A stretch of 64,000 nt of DNA from an uncultured Nocardioides sp. (GTDB lineage Bacteria > Actinomycetota > Actinomycetes > Propionibacteriales > Nocardioidaceae). Shown here piece by piece: positions 1 through 10,451 of the stretch. Location: positions 1 to 64,000 of the forward strand of contig NZ_CANLDB010000001.1 in the NCBI RefSeq assembly GCF_947489365.1, written 5' to 3'. How positions within the stretch are numbered: the first letter of the stretch is position 1; each line of letters begins with the position of its first letter. A model generated the notes under the pieces. That model made no database searches. It worked only from the letters and a program-made list of their open reading frames with translations, and had not been told where the DNA came from. The position numbers and the translations under genes were made by a program.

Positions 1-73
1 AGCTCTTGGAGCGCCGGCCCTCGGCGGACATGCGCGCCGGCTGGAGCGCGGTGAAGATGCTGGAGCGAGCCAT
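1..73 (-). CDS. Small Arg/Ser-rich basic protein, upstream copy (3' end outside window)
   Basis: Reading leftwards from the ATG at 73, the frame begins MARSSIFTALQPARMSAEGR and runs off the window edge. Every visible codon matches the complete gene at 139-294, so this is a tandem paralogue. The same purine-rich ribosome-binding stretch lies upstream. The product is not a family I recognise. Because the gene is cut by the window border, whether its basic tail is intact cannot be judged. Confidence 0.6.
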   Translation of the reverse strand, partial: MARSSIFTALQPARMSAEGRRSKS

Positions 74-138
74 GGTGTGACCTCTTCCTTCTCGGTGTGG
101 TGGGGCGCGTCAGCGCCGGGGTGACGTCAGGGGGAGCG

Positions 139-294
139 TCAGTTGGAACGGCTGCGCGAGCGGCCGCTGCGCGAGCGGTTGCGCCGCTTCTTGCGACGGC
201 GACGACGCTTGCGGTCGTCGGAGCTCTTGGAGCGCCGGCCCTCGGCGGACATGCGCGCCGGCTGGAGCGCGGTGAAGATGCTGGAGCGAGCCAT
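139..294 (-). CDS. Small highly basic Arg/Ser-rich protein, 51 aa, function unknown
   Basis: The ATG at 294 is preceded by a strong purine-rich ribosome-binding site (AAGGAAGAGG on the minus strand), which supports it as a real gene. The product has an ordinary N-terminal half, then a run of Arg/Lys from about residue 28, and ends in alternating Ser-Arg (SRSGRSRSRSN). The composition suggests nucleic-acid or ribosome binding; that is inference only. It is not an obvious match to bS22 or bL37, the small basic ribosomal proteins of actinobacteria. A second copy lies immediately upstream in the same direction (1-73), and the divergent neighbour is menG. Confidence 0.7.
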   Translation of the reverse strand: MARSSIFTALQPARMSAEGRRSKSSDDRKRRRRRKKRRNRSRSGRSRSRSN

Positions 295-318
295 GGTGCG
301 ACCTCTTCCTTCTCGGTG
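222..318. repeat. 97-bp tandem direct repeat (partner at 1-97)
   Basis: Positions 222-318 repeat positions 1-97 with a single difference (C at 299 versus T at 78). The repeat covers the start codon, the leader with its ribosome-binding site, and the first ~24 codons of each small basic gene. Spacing between copies is 221 bp. Near-identity including non-coding leader indicates a recent duplication, or homogenisation between the two copies. Confidence 0.9.
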
Positions 319-431
319 CCCGGGACCTCCCCGGGCTGTGAGAAGAACTCTGACCGTCGTGTGTGAGGTCCCTGTGAGACCCGGATGAGGGCTCTCTCAT
401 GGACGTTCGGAGGTGGTGGGAAACTGGCGAC

Positions 432-1121
432 GTGCCCCGCGCCGAGCTCGACAAGCAGCCCGCAGACGTCCAGAAGATGTTCGACGCCGTCGCCCGGCGC
501 TACGACCTGACGAACGACGTCCTGTCCCTGGGCCAGGACCGCCGCTGGCGCCGCGCGGTCACCGACGCGGTCGACCCCCGGCCCGGGGAGCGCGTGCTCG
601 ACCTCGCCGCCGGCACCGGCACCTCGAGCGTCCCGTTCGCCGCCGCCGGGTCGTACGTCGTCCCGTGCGACTTCTCGCTCGGCATGCTCGCCGAGGGCAA
701 GCGGGCCCGCCCGGGCCTGCCGTTCGCCGCGGGTGACGCCACCCGGCTGCCGTTCGCCGACGACACCTTCGACGCGGTGACGATCTCCTTCGGCCTGCGC
801 AACGTGGTCGACCCGCACGCCGGCCTCGCCGAGATGCGTCGCGTGACCCGGCCCGGCGGTCGGATCGTGGTCTGCGAGTTCAGCCACCCCACGTGGACGC
901 CGTTCCGCACCGTCTACATCGAGTACCTGATGCGTGCACTGCCGTCGGTCGCGCGGGCGGTCTCCTCTGCCCCCGACGCCTACGTCTACCTGGCCGAGTC
1001 GATCCGGGCCTGGCCCGACCAGGCCGAGCTCGCGGGCTGGCTCGCCGAGGCCGGGTGGGGCGCCGTCGAGTGGCTGGACCTCTCCGGCGGCATCGTCGCC
1101 CTGCACCGCGCCCGCGCCTGA
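432..1121 (+). CDS. menG: Demethylmenaquinone C-methyltransferase MenG (UbiE/MenG family)
   Basis: Catalyses the final step of menaquinone synthesis, SAM-dependent C-methylation of demethylmenaquinone. Visible hallmarks are the N-terminal LDKQP..V..MFD..A.RYDLTND block, SAM motif [10 protein letters not shown] near residue 56, the SFGLRN motif near 118 and the C-terminal [10 protein letters not shown]. The GTG at 432 gives 229 aa and aligns with the family N-terminus; an in-frame ATG at 399 has a better ribosome-binding site (GAGGG, 8 nt upstream), so a start there cannot be excluded. The gene lies just upstream of the nuo operon, whose product reduces menaquinone. Confidence 0.95.
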   Translation: MPRAELDKQPADVQKMFDAVARRYDLTNDVLSLGQDRRWRRAVTDAVDPRPGERVLDLAAGTGTSSVPFAAAGSYVVPCDFSLGMLAEGKRARPGLPFAAGDATRLPFADDTFDAVTISFGLRNVVDPHAGLAEMRRVTRPGGRIVVCEFSHPTWTPFRTVYIEYLMRALPSVARAVSSAPDAYVYLAESIRAWPDQAELAGWLAEAGWGAVEWLDLSGGIVALHRARA

Positions 1122-1138
1122 ATTAGCCAACACCGCCG

Positions 1139-1153
1139 TGCGGAAAATCCGCA
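1139..1153. terminator. Short hairpin downstream of menG
   Basis: A perfect 6-bp stem TGCGGA/TCCGCA with an AAA loop lies 18 nt after the menG stop codon. There is no T-run. It may help end menG transcription and separate it from the nuo promoter region, or be a fortuitous dyad. Short length keeps confidence low. Confidence 0.3.
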
Positions 1154-1231
1154 GGTCAGACCGGGAATAAGGGGCCCCCGCCCCGGGTCGCGAGTGCCCC
1201 GGACGCGGCGTAGGGTGAGCCCCGCACCACT

Positions 1232-1249
1232 TCGTGAAGGTGTTCACAA
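1232..1249. promoter_or_regulatory. Rex operator upstream of nuoA
   Basis: TCGTGAAGGTGTTCACAA matches the actinobacterial Rex operator consensus TTGTGAANNNNTTCACAA at all but one defined position. Rex is an NADH/NAD+-sensing repressor known in Streptomyces to control respiratory operons. The site is 81 nt before the nuoA start and just downstream of a TAGGGT element at 1211-1216 that could serve as a -10 box. Binding there would block transcription when NADH is low. No rex gene is in this window. Confidence 0.7.
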
Positions 1250-1329
1250 GGTCACAAACACCCTCGATCCGGCGGGACTCCCCAGCGGTCACGAGGGGTA
1301 CCGCAGGTGGGTCCGAGGAGGGATCGAGG

Positions 1330-1689
1330 ATGGAGCTCTACACACCCGTCCTGGTGCTGGCGGCGCTCGCCGCGGGGTTCGCAGTCTTCTCCGTGGTGAT
1401 CACCAGCGTCACGGGGCCGGCGCGCTACAACCGGGTGCGCCTGGACTCGTACGAGTGCGGCATCGAACCGACCCCGCAGCCCCTGGGCGGCGGCCGGATC
1501 CCGGTGAAGTACTACACGGTGGCGATGACCTTCATCATCTTCGACGTCGAGATCATGTTCCTGGTCCCGTGGGCGGTCTACTTCGACCAGCTCTCGTGGT
1601 TCGGCCTGCTCGCCGTCGTCCTGTTCCTCTTCAACATCACGATCGCCTACGCCTACGAGTGGCGTCGGGGCGGTCTCGACTGGGACTGA
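1330..1689 (+). CDS. nuoA: NADH-quinone oxidoreductase subunit A
   Basis: First gene of the nuo operon, encoding a 119-aa membrane subunit of complex I that helps form the quinone-site region. Three hydrophobic segments are visible (about 5-27, 62-84, 88-110), with the loop signature DSYECGIEP before the second helix; this loop Cys is typical of NuoA. The ATG at 1330 is chosen because GAGGAGGG lies just upstream; the frame stays open further upstream only as a shadow of the leader. Confidence 0.97.
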   Translation: MELYTPVLVLAALAAGFAVFSVVITSVTGPARYNRVRLDSYECGIEPTPQPLGGGRIPVKYYTVAMTFIIFDVEIMFLVPWAVYFDQLSWFGLLAVVLFLFNITIAYAYEWRRGGLDWD

Positions 1690-1711
1690 GAAGTCCCGAG
1701 GGAGAGACACC

Positions 1712-2266
1712 ATGGGACTCGAGGAGAAGCTCCCCAGCGGAGTGCTGCTCACGACCGTCGAGGGCGTGGCCGGCTACATGCGCAAGGCCTCGTTCTGGCC
1801 CGCGACCTTCGGGTTGGCGTGCTGCGCGATCGAGATGATGACGTCGGGCGGCCCGAAGTACGACCTCGCCCGCTACGGCATGGAGGTCTTCCGCGCGAGC
1901 CCGCGCCAGGCCGACCTGATGATCGTCGCCGGCCGCGTGAGCCAGAAGATGGCCCCCGTCCTGCGCCAGATCTACGACCAGATGGCCGAGCCCAAGTGGG
2001 TGCTCGCGATGGGCGTGTGCGCCAGCTCCGGCGGCATGTTCAACAACTACGCGATCGTGCAGGGCGTCGACCACGTCGTCCCCGTCGACATGTACCTCCC
2101 CGGCTGCCCGCCGCGGCCCGAAATGCTCATCGACGCGATCCTCAAGCTGCACGACCAGGTGCAGCACAAGAAGTTCGGCCCGCACCGCGCGGCCGAGGTC
2201 ACCGAGCTCGAGACGGCGGCGCTGAACGCGGTGCCGACCGGGGACCAGCGGGGCCTGCTGCGATGA
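1712..2266 (+). CDS. nuoB: NADH-quinone oxidoreductase subunit B
   Basis: Peripheral-arm subunit carrying the terminal [4Fe-4S] cluster N2, the direct electron donor to quinone. All four cluster ligands are visible: adjacent Cys 37-38 ([10 protein letters not shown]), Cys103 (GVCASSGG) and Cys132 (LPGCPPRPE). At 184 aa the size is normal. A GAGGGAGAG ribosome-binding stretch precedes the ATG, and the stop overlaps the nuoC start in ATGA, implying translational coupling. Confidence 0.97.
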   Translation: MGLEEKLPSGVLLTTVEGVAGYMRKASFWPATFGLACCAIEMMTSGGPKYDLARYGMEVFRASPRQADLMIVAGRVSQKMAPVLRQIYDQMAEPKWVLAMGVCASSGGMFNNYAIVQGVDHVVPVDMYLPGCPPRPEMLIDAILKLHDQVQHKKFGPHRAAEVTELETAALNAVPTGDQRGLLR

Positions 2267-3069
2267 CGAGCCAGACCCCCGAGGACAAGGGCGGGCAGGC
2301 CCCCGACCAGCGGGCCACCGCCCAGACCCCCGAGAACGCGCCCAGCACGGTCAGCGACCGCGAGGGCTCGGTCGAGTCCCACCCCGGCGCCGGCGAGGTC
2401 GACACCACCCGCCGCGTCGAGCACGTCGGAACCCGCGTCGGCATGTTCGGCGTCCGCGGCTCCGGCGACACCTCGGGGTACGGCGGCCTCGTCCAGGCCA
2501 CGATCCTCCCCGGCGCCGCGCAGCGGCCGTTCGGCGGCTGGTTCGACGAGGCGTACGACGCCCTGGCCGCCGCGTGGACGGCCGGCCCGCTGGAGCAGGC
2601 CGTCCCCCACGTGGTGATCCACCGCGGCGAGCTGACGCTGCACGTGCACCGCGACCACCTGCTCGAGGTCGCCCGGCTGATGCGCGACGACGCACGGCTG
2701 CGGTTCGAGCTGTGCTCCGGCGTGAGCGGCGTGCACTACCCGCAGGACGCCGGCGCCGAGCTGCACGTGGTGGTCCACCTGCTGTCGATGACGCACAACC
2801 GCCGGCTGCGCCTCGAGGTCACCTGCCACGACGCCGACCCGCACGTGCCGAGCATCGTGCCGGTGTACCCGACCGCGGACTGGCACGAGCGCGAGACCTA
2901 CGACATGTTCGGCGTGATCTTCGACGGCCACCCGTCGCTCACGCGGATCCTCATGCCGGACGACTGGCCCGGCCACCCCCAGCGGAAGGACTACCCCCTC
3001 GGGGGGATCCCCGTGGAGTACAAGGGCGGCACCGTCCCGCCGCCCGACCAGCGGAGGGCCTACAACTGA
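2263..3069 (+). CDS. nuoC: NADH-quinone oxidoreductase subunit C
   Basis: 30-kDa-type connecting subunit of complex I, 268 aa. The family signature [11 protein letters not shown] and the following H.. [10 protein letters not shown]...RKDYPLGG block lie near residues 207-245. The first ~60 residues are hydrophilic, rich in Gln, Pro and acidic residues, and look like a poorly ordered extension of the conserved domain. The ATG at 2263 overlaps the nuoB stop by 4 nt; the open frame upstream of it only shadows nuoB. Confidence 0.96.
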   Translation: MTSQTPEDKGGQAPDQRATAQTPENAPSTVSDREGSVESHPGAGEVDTTRRVEHVGTRVGMFGVRGSGDTSGYGGLVQATILPGAAQRPFGGWFDEAYDALAAAWTAGPLEQAVPHVVIHRGELTLHVHRDHLLEVARLMRDDARLRFELCSGVSGVHYPQDAGAELHVVVHLLSMTHNRRLRLEVTCHDADPHVPSIVPVYPTADWHERETYDMFGVIFDGHPSLTRILMPDDWPGHPQRKDYPLGGIPVEYKGGTVPPPDQRRAYN

Positions 3070-4424
3070 TGACCACCGAGCAGCAGGACATCTTCGCCGA
3101 GCCCGGCGCCGCGCCCGAGGAGGGCCGGGTCTTCACCGTCACCGGCCAGGACTGGGACGAGATCGCCGCCTCGCTGTCGAACGACGACGACGAGATCGCC
3201 GAGCGCGTCGTCGTCAACATGGGTCCGCAGCACCCGTCCACCCACGGCGTGCTGCGCCTCATCCTCGAGCTGGAGGGCGAGACGGTCACCGAGGCCCGCG
3301 CGGGCATCGGCTACCTCCACACCGGCATCGAGAAGAACATGGAGTACCGGACCTGGGTCCAGGGCGTCACGTTCTGCACCCGGATGGACTACCTCTCGCC
3401 GTTCTACAACGAGATGACCTACTCCCTCGGGGTCGAGCGGCTGCTCGACATCGAGGACCAGATCCCCGAGCGCGCCCAGGTCATCCGCGTGATGATGCTC
3501 GAGCTGAACCGCGTCTCCTCCCACCTCGTGGCCATCGCCACCGGCGGCATGGAGATCGGCGCGCTCACCGTCATGACCTGCGGGTTCCGCGAGCGCGAGC
3601 TGGTCCTCGACCTGTTCGAGCTGATCACGGGCCTGCGGATGAACCACGCCTACATCCGTCCCGGCGGCGTCGCGCAGGACCTCCCGCACAACGCCCTCGA
3701 CGAGCTGCGCGACTTCCTGCCGCTGATGCGCAAGCGCCTCACCGAGTACGCCGCCCTGTGCAACGCGAACCCGATCTTCCGCGCCCGCCTCGACGGCGTC
3801 GGCCACCTCGACCTCGAGGCGTGCCTCGCGCTCGGCGTGACCGGTCCGGCGCTGCGGTCCACGGGCTACCCCTGGGACCTGCGCAAGACCCAGCCGGTGT
3901 CGGGCTACGAGACGTACGACTTCGACGTGCAGACCTGGGACACCGCCGACTCCTACGGCCGCTTCCGCATCCGGCTCGCCGAGATGCACGAGTCGCTGCG
4001 CATCGTCGAGCAGTGCATGGGCCGCCTGGAGAAGTCCGAGGGCGCCCCGGTCATGGTCGCCGACAAGAAGATCGCCTGGCCCAGCCAGCTCGCGATCGGC
4101 AGCGACGGCATGGGCAACAGCCTCGACCACATCCGCCACATCATGGGCGAGTCGATGGAGGCGCTGATCCACCACTTCAAGCTCGTCACCGAGGGGTTCC
4201 GGGTCCCGCCCGGCCAGGCCTACGTGCCGCTGGAGTCCCCGCGCGGCGAGCTCGGCTGCCACCTCGTCTCCGACGGCGGCACCCGGCCGGCGCGGGCGCA
4301 CTTCCGCGACCCGTCGTTCGTGAACCTGCAGGCCACGGGCCTGATGAGCGAGGGCGGCATGGTCTCCGACGTCATCGTCGCCATCGCGTCCATCGACCCC
4401 GTCATGGGAGGCGTCGACCGATGA
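3069..4424 (+). CDS. nuoD: NADH-quinone oxidoreductase subunit D
   Basis: 49-kDa subunit of complex I, 451 aa, which builds the quinone-binding cavity together with NuoB. The N-terminal [14 protein letters not shown] motif (about residue 50) with the quinone-interacting His is present, as are [15 protein letters not shown] and the C-terminal DPVMGGVDR ending. The start ATG at 3069 shares one base with the nuoC stop (TGATG). A ~48-residue acidic N-terminal leader precedes the conserved domain. Confidence 0.97.
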   Translation: MTTEQQDIFAEPGAAPEEGRVFTVTGQDWDEIAASLSNDDDEIAERVVVNMGPQHPSTHGVLRLILELEGETVTEARAGIGYLHTGIEKNMEYRTWVQGVTFCTRMDYLSPFYNEMTYSLGVERLLDIEDQIPERAQVIRVMMLELNRVSSHLVAIATGGMEIGALTVMTCGFRERELVLDLFELITGLRMNHAYIRPGGVAQDLPHNALDELRDFLPLMRKRLTEYAALCNANPIFRARLDGVGHLDLEACLALGVTGPALRSTGYPWDLRKTQPVSGYETYDFDVQTWDTADSYGRFRIRLAEMHESLRIVEQCMGRLEKSEGAPVMVADKKIAWPSQLAIGSDGMGNSLDHIRHIMGESMEALIHHFKLVTEGFRVPPGQAYVPLESPRGELGCHLVSDGGTRPARAHFRDPSFVNLQATGLMSEGGMVSDVIVAIASIDPVMGGVDR

Positions 4425-5269
4425 CCCAGCAGCAGTCGAGGCAGGTGCAGACCCCGCCGATCAGCGAGGACGTCCGCGCCGAGCTCGTCGAGATCGGCAC
4501 GCGCTACCCGCAGGCCCGCTCCGGCCTGCTCCCGATGCTTCACCTCGTGCAGAGCGTGCAGGGGCGCGTCACCGCCGAGGGCATCGAAGCCTGCGCCGAG
4601 GTGCTCGGGCTGTCGACCGCCGAGGTGTCGGGGGTCGCGACCTTCTACACGATGTACAAGCGCCGCCCGGTCGGCGACTACCACGTCGGGGTGTGCACCA
4701 ACACGCTCTGCGCGGTGATGGGCGGCGACGAGATCTTCGAGCGCCTCAAGGACCACCTGGACGTCGGCAACGACGAGACCACCGAGCCCGTCGACGGGCT
4801 GAAGGACATCACCCTCGAGCACGTCGAGTGCAACGCGGCCTGCGACTACGCGCCGGTCGTGATGGTCAACTGGGAGTTCATGGACCATCAGACCCCGGAG
4901 TCCGCGGTCCAGCTGGTCGACGACCTGCGGCAGGGCAACGAGGTCCGTTCCACCCGCGGGCCCCGCATCTGCACCTTCCGCCAGGCCGAGCGCGTGCTCG
5001 CCGGCTTCCCCGACGGCCTCGCCGACGAGGGTCCCTCCGCGGGGATCGCGTCCCTGAACGGCCTGCAGCTCGCCCAGCTCAACGGCTGGGGCCCGCCGCC
5101 CGGACGCGTCGGCACCGACGCCGACCGCGCCCAGGCCGTGGCCGACCAGGACCGCGCGGCCGCCCAGGCCACCGCGGAGGACGGTCAGGAAGGTGCCGCG
5201 GCGACCCAGGCGTCGCCCGCCGGCACGAAGCACGACGACGCACCCGGCACCGGAGACGAGGCCCAGTGA
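4421..5269 (+). CDS. nuoE: NADH-quinone oxidoreductase subunit E
   Basis: 24-kDa thioredoxin-like subunit of the NADH-dehydrogenase module, binding the [2Fe-2S] cluster N1a. The four ligands are visible as C-x4-C (VCTNTLC, about residue 91-96) and C-x3-C (ECNAAC, about 137-141). At 282 aa it is much longer than the ~165-aa E. coli protein: the last ~110 residues are an Ala/Gln/Asp-rich tail without recognisable domain. Overlaps both neighbours by 4 nt (ATGA before, GTGA after). Confidence 0.96.
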   Translation: MTQQQSRQVQTPPISEDVRAELVEIGTRYPQARSGLLPMLHLVQSVQGRVTAEGIEACAEVLGLSTAEVSGVATFYTMYKRRPVGDYHVGVCTNTLCAVMGGDEIFERLKDHLDVGNDETTEPVDGLKDITLEHVECNAACDYAPVVMVNWEFMDHQTPESAVQLVDDLRQGNEVRSTRGPRICTFRQAERVLAGFPDGLADEGPSAGIASLNGLQLAQLNGWGPPPGRVGTDADRAQAVADQDRAAAQATAEDGQEGAAATQASPAGTKHDDAPGTGDEAQ

Positions 5270-6618
5270 GCACCACCAGCGAGCCCACCACGCAGCACCC
5301 CGAGATCGACCCCCTGACCCCGGTCCTGTCCGCGGACTGGGGCGAGAAGCGCAGCTGGACCCGCGCGGTCTACGAGACCGGCGGCGGGTACGACGCGCTG
5401 CGCCGCGGCCTGCGGGAGATGACCCCCGAGCAGGTCCTGACGGAGGTCAAGGAGTCCGGCCTCCGCGGTCGCGGCGGCGCCGGGTTCCCCACCGGCATGA
5501 AGTGGGGCTTCATCCCACAGGAGAACCCGAACCCGAAGTACCTCGTCGTCAACGCCGACGAGTCGGAGCCGGGCACCTGCAAGGACACCCCGCTCATGAT
5601 GGCGAGTCCCCACCTGCTGGTGGAGGGCGTCATCCTCGCCTCCTACGCCATCAACGCCCACCACGCCTTCATCTACGTGCGCGGCGAGATCCTCCACGTC
5701 GTACGACGCCTGCAGCAGGCCGTCGCCGAGGCCTACGAGGCCGGCTACCTCGGCCGGGACATCCTCGGCACGGGCTACGACCTCGAGGTCGTCGTCCACG
5801 CCGGCGCCGGGGCGTACATCTGCGGCGAGGAGACCGCGCTCCTCGACTCCCTCGAGGGACGCCGCGGCCAGCCCCGCCTGCGCCCGCCGTTCCCGGCGGT
5901 CGCCGGTCTCTACGCCAGCCCGACGGTGATCAACAACGTCGAGTCCATCGCGTCGGTGCCGGGCATCGTCCGTCACGGCGCCGAGTGGTTCGCCTCGATG
6001 GGCACCGAGAAGTCGAAGGGCTACGTCCTGTACTCGCTGTCCGGCCACGTCCGCGAGCCCGGCCAGTTCGAGGCGCCCCTCGGCATCACGCTGCGCGAGC
6101 TGATCGACATGGCCGGCGGCATCCGCGAGGGCCACGAGCTCAAGTTCTGGACGCCGGGCGGCTCGTCCACCCCGATCCTCACCGCGGAGCACCTCGACGT
6201 GCCCCTCGACTACGAGGCCGTCGGCGCCGCCGGGTCGATGCTCGGCACGCGCGCGCTGCAGGTCTTCGACGAGACCACCTCGGTGGTCCGGGCCGTGCTG
6301 CGGTGGACCGAGTTCTACAAGCACGAGTCGTGCGGCAAGTGCACCCCGTGCCGCGAGGGCACCTGGTGGCTCGTCCAGACCCTCAAGCGCCTCGAGGCCG
6401 GCCAGGGCGAGGAGGGCGACATCGAGAAGCTCGTCGACCTCTGCGACAACATCCTCGGCCGGTCGTTCTGCGCCCTCGGGGACGGCGCCACGAGCCCCAT
6501 CACCTCGGCGATCGAGCACTTCCGCGGGGAGTTCGAGGCCGGCATGCACACCCCGGCGTGGGAGCTGTTCCCCTACCGCGCCTCGTCCGTCTTCGCCCCG
6601 GAGGTCACCCCGGCATGA
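5266..6618 (+). CDS. nuoF: NADH-quinone oxidoreductase subunit F
   Basis: 51-kDa flavoprotein that oxidises NADH through FMN and passes electrons to cluster N3. Visible are the FMN/NADH-binding glycine-rich stretch [18 protein letters not shown], the [12 protein letters not shown] motif, [11 protein letters not shown], and the [4Fe-4S] ligands [13 protein letters not shown] plus the downstream FCALGD Cys. It is 450 aa and starts with GTG at 5266, overlapping the nuoE stop. The presence of NuoE, F and G shows this is a full NADH-oxidising complex, not an 11-subunit ferredoxin-type version. Confidence 0.97.
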   Translation: MSTTSEPTTQHPEIDPLTPVLSADWGEKRSWTRAVYETGGGYDALRRGLREMTPEQVLTEVKESGLRGRGGAGFPTGMKWGFIPQENPNPKYLVVNADESEPGTCKDTPLMMASPHLLVEGVILASYAINAHHAFIYVRGEILHVVRRLQQAVAEAYEAGYLGRDILGTGYDLEVVVHAGAGAYICGEETALLDSLEGRRGQPRLRPPFPAVAGLYASPTVINNVESIASVPGIVRHGAEWFASMGTEKSKGYVLYSLSGHVREPGQFEAPLGITLRELIDMAGGIREGHELKFWTPGGSSTPILTAEHLDVPLDYEAVGAAGSMLGTRALQVFDETTSVVRAVLRWTEFYKHESCGKCTPCREGTWWLVQTLKRLEAGQGEEGDIEKLVDLCDNILGRSFCALGDGATSPITSAIEHFRGEFEAGMHTPAWELFPYRASSVFAPEVTPA

Positions 6619-9083
6619 CCGCGACCCAGCAGCCCGGCAAGGGCGCCGTCGAGAAGAGCGACCTCGTCACCGTCACCATCGACGGCGTCGAGACGTCCGT
6701 GCCGAAGGACACCCTGGTGATCCGCGCCGCGGAGCAGGTCGGCGTCCAGATCCCCCGGTTCTGCGACCACCCCCTGCTCGCCCCCGTGGGCGCGTGCCGC
6801 CAGTGCCTGGTCGAGGTGCCCGACGCGGGCAACGGCCGGGGCATGCCGAAGCCGCAGGCGTCCTGCACCCTGCAGGTCGCCGAGGGCATGGTCGTCGAGA
6901 CCCAGGCCACCAACGCGAAGGCCGACAAGGCGCAGCAGGGCGTGATGGAGCTGCTGCTCATCAACCACCCGCTCGACTGCCCCGTCTGCGACAAGGGCGG
7001 CGAGTGCCCCCTGCAGAACCAGGCGATGTCGAACGGCCGCGGGGAGTCCCGGTTCGAGGGCGTCAAGCGCACCTTCCCCAAGCCGATCAACATCTCCGCC
7101 CAGGTGCTGCTCGACCGCGAGCGCTGCGTGCTCTGCGCCCGCTGCACGCGGTTCTCCGAGCAGATCGCCGGCGACCCGTTCATCGCGCTGATCGAGCGCG
7201 GCGCCCTGCAGCAGGTCGGGATCTACGAGAAGCAGCCCTTCGAGTCGTACTTCTCGGGCAACACCATCCAGATCTGCCCGGTGGGCGCGCTGACCAGCGC
7301 CGACTACCGCTTCCGCTCGCGCCCCTTCGACCTCGTCTCCACCCCGGGCGTCGGCGAGCACGACGCCTGCGGCGCCGCGATCCGGATCGACCACCGCCGC
7401 GGCAAGGTGATGCGCCGCCTGTCGGGCAACGACCCCGAGGTCAACGAGGAGTGGATCACCGATAAGGACCGCTTCGCGTTCCACTACGCGCGCGGCGACG
7501 ACCGGCTGACCCACCCGCGCGTCCGCGACGCCGAGACCGGTGCGCTGCGTCCCGCCTCGTGGCCCGAGGCGTTCGCCGTCGCCGCCCGCGGCCTGGCCGC
7601 CGCGAGGGCGGCGGGCGGGGTCGGCGTCCTGCCCGGTGGTCGGCTGACCGCCGAGGACGCCTACGCGTACGCGACCTTCGCCCGTGTCGCCCTCGGCACG
7701 CACGACGTCGACTTCCGGGCCCGCCCCCACTCGAAGGAGGAGGCGGAGTTCCTCGCCGCCCACGTGGTGCTCGGCGGACCCGACACCACCCGCGGCGGCC
7801 GCGGCGCGACGTACGCCGACCTCGAGGGCGCCTCGACCGTCGTCCTCGCCGGCCTCGAGCCGGAGGACGAGGCGGGCACGATCTTCCTGCGCCTGCGCAA
7901 GGCCGCCCGCAAGGGCACGCAGGTCGTCGCCGTCGCCCCCTGGACGACGCGGGGCCTGGCCAAGACGCACGGCCGCCTGGTCCGCACCGCCCCGGGCGAG
8001 GAGGCCCGGGCGCTGCAGACGCTGGTCGGCAGCGGCGAGGCCGTCCTCGACCACCGCTCGGTGATCCTCGTCGGCGAGCGCCTCGGCACGGTCCCGGGTG
8101 CGCTCAGCGCGGCCGCCGACCTGGCCCGCGCCCACGGGGCGAAGCTCGCCTGGGTGCCCCGGCGCGCCGGTGACCGCGGCGCGGTCGAGGCCGGGTGCCT
8201 GCCCAACCTGCTGCCCGGCGGCCGTCCCGTCGGCGACGCCGCCGCCCGCGTCGACGCCGCCGCCGAGTGGGGGATCGACTCCCTGCCCGAGACGCCCGGC
8301 CGCGACGGCGACGCGATCGTCGCCGCCCTGCTCGACGGGACCCTCGGCGGTCTCGTCGTCGGCGGGGTGGACCCCGACGACACCGCCGACCCCGCGGCGT
8401 TCCGCGCGGCCCTCGACGCGGCGTCGTTCGTGGTCGCCCTGGAGCTGCGTGAGACCGACGTGACCCGCGCCGCTGACGTCGTCCTCCCCGTCGCCCCGAC
8501 GACCGACAAGGCCGGCACGTTCGTGTCGTGGGAGGGCCGCACCCGGCCCTTCGAGGCGGTCTTCACCGCGCCGGGCTCCCTGCCCGACGCCCGGGTGCTC
8601 GCGGGGATCGCCGAGGAGCTCGGCCGTCCGCTCGGCTTCCGGCAGACCGTCGAGGCCCGTGCCCGGATGCAGCAGATGGGCGCCTGGGACGGCCCGCTGG
8701 CGACGATGTCGGTGCACCGCCCGGCCGCGCCGCTGACCGCGGACCAGCGCTCCGCCCCCTCGGGGAGCCTCCGGATGCGGCTCGCGACCTGGAAGCCGAT
8801 GCTCGACCTCGGCTCGATGCAGGACAACGAGAAGCACCTGCGCGCCACCGCCCGCACCCCGGTCGCGCGGCTGCCCCACGACGTGGCGGCCGCCCTCGGG
8901 GACCACGTGACCCTCACCGGCGACCGCGGGTCCATCGACCTGCCCGTCGAGGGCGCCGACCTGCCCGACGGCGTCGTGTGGGTGCCGTCGCGGTCCACCG
9001 GACGCGGCGTGCTGGCCGACCTGGCCTCGCCGGGGGCCACTGTCGTGGTGAAGGGAGCTGTCGTGGAGGGTGACCTGTCGTGA
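6615..9083 (+). CDS. nuoG: NADH-quinone oxidoreductase subunit G
   Basis: Largest peripheral subunit, 822 aa. The N-terminal ferredoxin-like part carries [2Fe-2S] ligands ([16 protein letters not shown]), the [17 protein letters not shown] block and the [11 protein letters not shown] / [10 protein letters not shown] [4Fe-4S] ligands. A molybdopterin-oxidoreductase-like domain follows. Where some bacteria bind the extra cluster N7 (CxxCxxxC...C), only one Cys remains (EHDACGAA) and the fourth ligand position reads WITDKDRF, so N7 appears absent. The molybdopterin-type domain keeps its fold but is not expected to bind cofactor, as is usual for NuoG. Confidence 0.97.
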   Translation: MTATQQPGKGAVEKSDLVTVTIDGVETSVPKDTLVIRAAEQVGVQIPRFCDHPLLAPVGACRQCLVEVPDAGNGRGMPKPQASCTLQVAEGMVVETQATNAKADKAQQGVMELLLINHPLDCPVCDKGGECPLQNQAMSNGRGESRFEGVKRTFPKPINISAQVLLDRERCVLCARCTRFSEQIAGDPFIALIERGALQQVGIYEKQPFESYFSGNTIQICPVGALTSADYRFRSRPFDLVSTPGVGEHDACGAAIRIDHRRGKVMRRLSGNDPEVNEEWITDKDRFAFHYARGDDRLTHPRVRDAETGALRPASWPEAFAVAARGLAAARAAGGVGVLPGGRLTAEDAYAYATFARVALGTHDVDFRARPHSKEEAEFLAAHVVLGGPDTTRGGRGATYADLEGASTVVLAGLEPEDEAGTIFLRLRKAARKGTQVVAVAPWTTRGLAKTHGRLVRTAPGEEARALQTLVGSGEAVLDHRSVILVGERLGTVPGALSAAADLARAHGAKLAWVPRRAGDRGAVEAGCLPNLLPGGRPVGDAAARVDAAAEWGIDSLPETPGRDGDAIVAALLDGTLGGLVVGGVDPDDTADPAAFRAALDAASFVVALELRETDVTRAADVVLPVAPTTDKAGTFVSWEGRTRPFEAVFTAPGSLPDARVLAGIAEELGRPLGFRQTVEARARMQQMGAWDGPLATMSVHRPAAPLTADQRSAPSGSLRMRLATWKPMLDLGSMQDNEKHLRATARTPVARLPHDVAAALGDHVTLTGDRGSIDLPVEGADLPDGVVWVPSRSTGRGVLADLASPGATVVVKGAVVEGDLS

Positions 9084-10450
9084 CCGACCTCTCGGCCTTC
9101 GGCCAGGACCCCTGGTGGCTCGTCGGCATCAAGGCCGTCCTGATCTTCGTCGTCCTCGTGCTCCTCACCCTGTTCAACATCTGGTGGGAGCGCCGGGTCG
9201 TGGCGCGCATGCAGCACCGCATCGGCCCCAACGTGCACGGGCCGTTCGGCCTGCTGCAGTCGCTGGCCGACGGCGTGAAGCTCGCGCTGAAGGAGGACAT
9301 CATCCCGAAGGCGGCCGACAAGGTCGTCTTCATCCTCGCCCCGGTGCTGACCGTGGTGCCGGCGTTCGTGACCTTCTCGGTCATCCCGTTCGGCCCCGAG
9401 GTGTCCGTCCCCTTCACCGACATCACGACCCCGCTGCAGCTGACCGACATGCCGGTCGCCGTGCTGTTCATGATGGCGATCGCCTCGATCGGCATCTACG
9501 GCATCGTGCTGGGCGGCTGGAGCTCCGGGTCGACGTACTCGCTGCTCGGCGGCCTGCGCTCGAGCGCCCAGATGATCTCCTACGAGGTCTCGATGGGCCT
9601 CGCGCTCGTCACGGTGTTCCTGTACGCCGGGTCGGTCTCCACCTCGGAGATCGTGGCCGCGCAGGAGAACATCTGGTTCGGCATCGTCCTGCTGCCCTCG
9701 TTCGTGATCTACGTGATCTCGATGGTCGGCGAGGTCAACCGCGCGCCGTTCGACCTCCCCGAGGCCGAGGGCGAGCTGGTCGGCGGCTTCCACACCGAGT
9801 ACAGCTCGCTGAAGTTCGCGCTGTTCTTCCTCGCCGAGTACATCAACATGGCGACGGTCTCCGCGATCGCGACCACGCTGTTCCTCGGCGGCTGGCGTGC
9901 GCCGTTCGGGCTGGGCACGCTGTTCCCGTCGCTGAACGAGGGCTACTGGCCCGTGCTGTGGTTCTTCGGCAAGGTCCTGGCCTTCATCTTCATGTTCATC
10001 TGGCTGCGCGGGTCGCTGCCGCGGATGCGCTACGACCAGTTCATGAACTTCGGCTGGAAGGTCCTCATCCCGATCGCCCTGGGCTGGACCGTCATGGTCG
10101 CGGTCATCCGCATGGTCACCCTGGAGGGCGGCATCGACCGCCAGTACCTCTACATCGGGTTCGCCGTGCTGGCCGCGGTCTTCGTCGCGTTGTTCTTCCT
10201 CGGCGGCGACGACAAGGCCGACGCGAAGGACGCGGAGGACGCCGAGCCGGTGATCGGCCCCGACGCCGGCGGCACCAGCCGCGGCGCCCCGGGGCAGGGC
10301 CGTTTCCCCGCCCCGCCGATGCCGAAGGGCGGCGCCGTCCGCGGCTCCGCGAAGGACCTGAGCTTCCCGGGGTCCTCCCGCACCACCCGCGGCACCGCGA
10401 CCACGAGCTCCACCCCGGGCTCCACCACGACCTCCGAGAAGAAGGACTGA
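9080..10450 (+). CDS. nuoH: NADH-quinone oxidoreductase subunit H
   Basis: Membrane subunit forming the quinone channel and the link to the peripheral arm. The conserved [14 protein letters not shown] loop and the [20 protein letters not shown] motif are present, with about eight to nine hydrophobic segments. At 456 aa it exceeds the ~330-400 usual: the last ~75 residues form a hydrophilic Gly/Pro/Ser/Thr-rich cytoplasmic tail after the final helix. Starts GTG at 9080, overlapping the nuoG stop by 4 nt. Confidence 0.97.
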   Translation: MTDLSAFGQDPWWLVGIKAVLIFVVLVLLTLFNIWWERRVVARMQHRIGPNVHGPFGLLQSLADGVKLALKEDIIPKAADKVVFILAPVLTVVPAFVTFSVIPFGPEVSVPFTDITTPLQLTDMPVAVLFMMAIASIGIYGIVLGGWSSGSTYSLLGGLRSSAQMISYEVSMGLALVTVFLYAGSVSTSEIVAAQENIWFGIVLLPSFVIYVISMVGEVNRAPFDLPEAEGELVGGFHTEYSSLKFALFFLAEYINMATVSAIATTLFLGGWRAPFGLGTLFPSLNEGYWPVLWFFGKVLAFIFMFIWLRGSLPRMRYDQFMNFGWKVLIPIALGWTVMVAVIRMVTLEGGIDRQYLYIGFAVLAAVFVALFFLGGDDKADAKDAEDAEPVIGPDAGGTSRGAPGQGRFPAPPMPKGGAVRGSAKDLSFPGSSRTTRGTATTSSTPGSTTTSEKKD

Positions 10451-10451
10451 G

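Noticed and set aside
1..454. Plus- and minus-strand frames overlapping the small basic genes
   Set aside because: They overlap the two duplicated mini-genes or the menG leader, have no ribosome-binding sites and no motifs.
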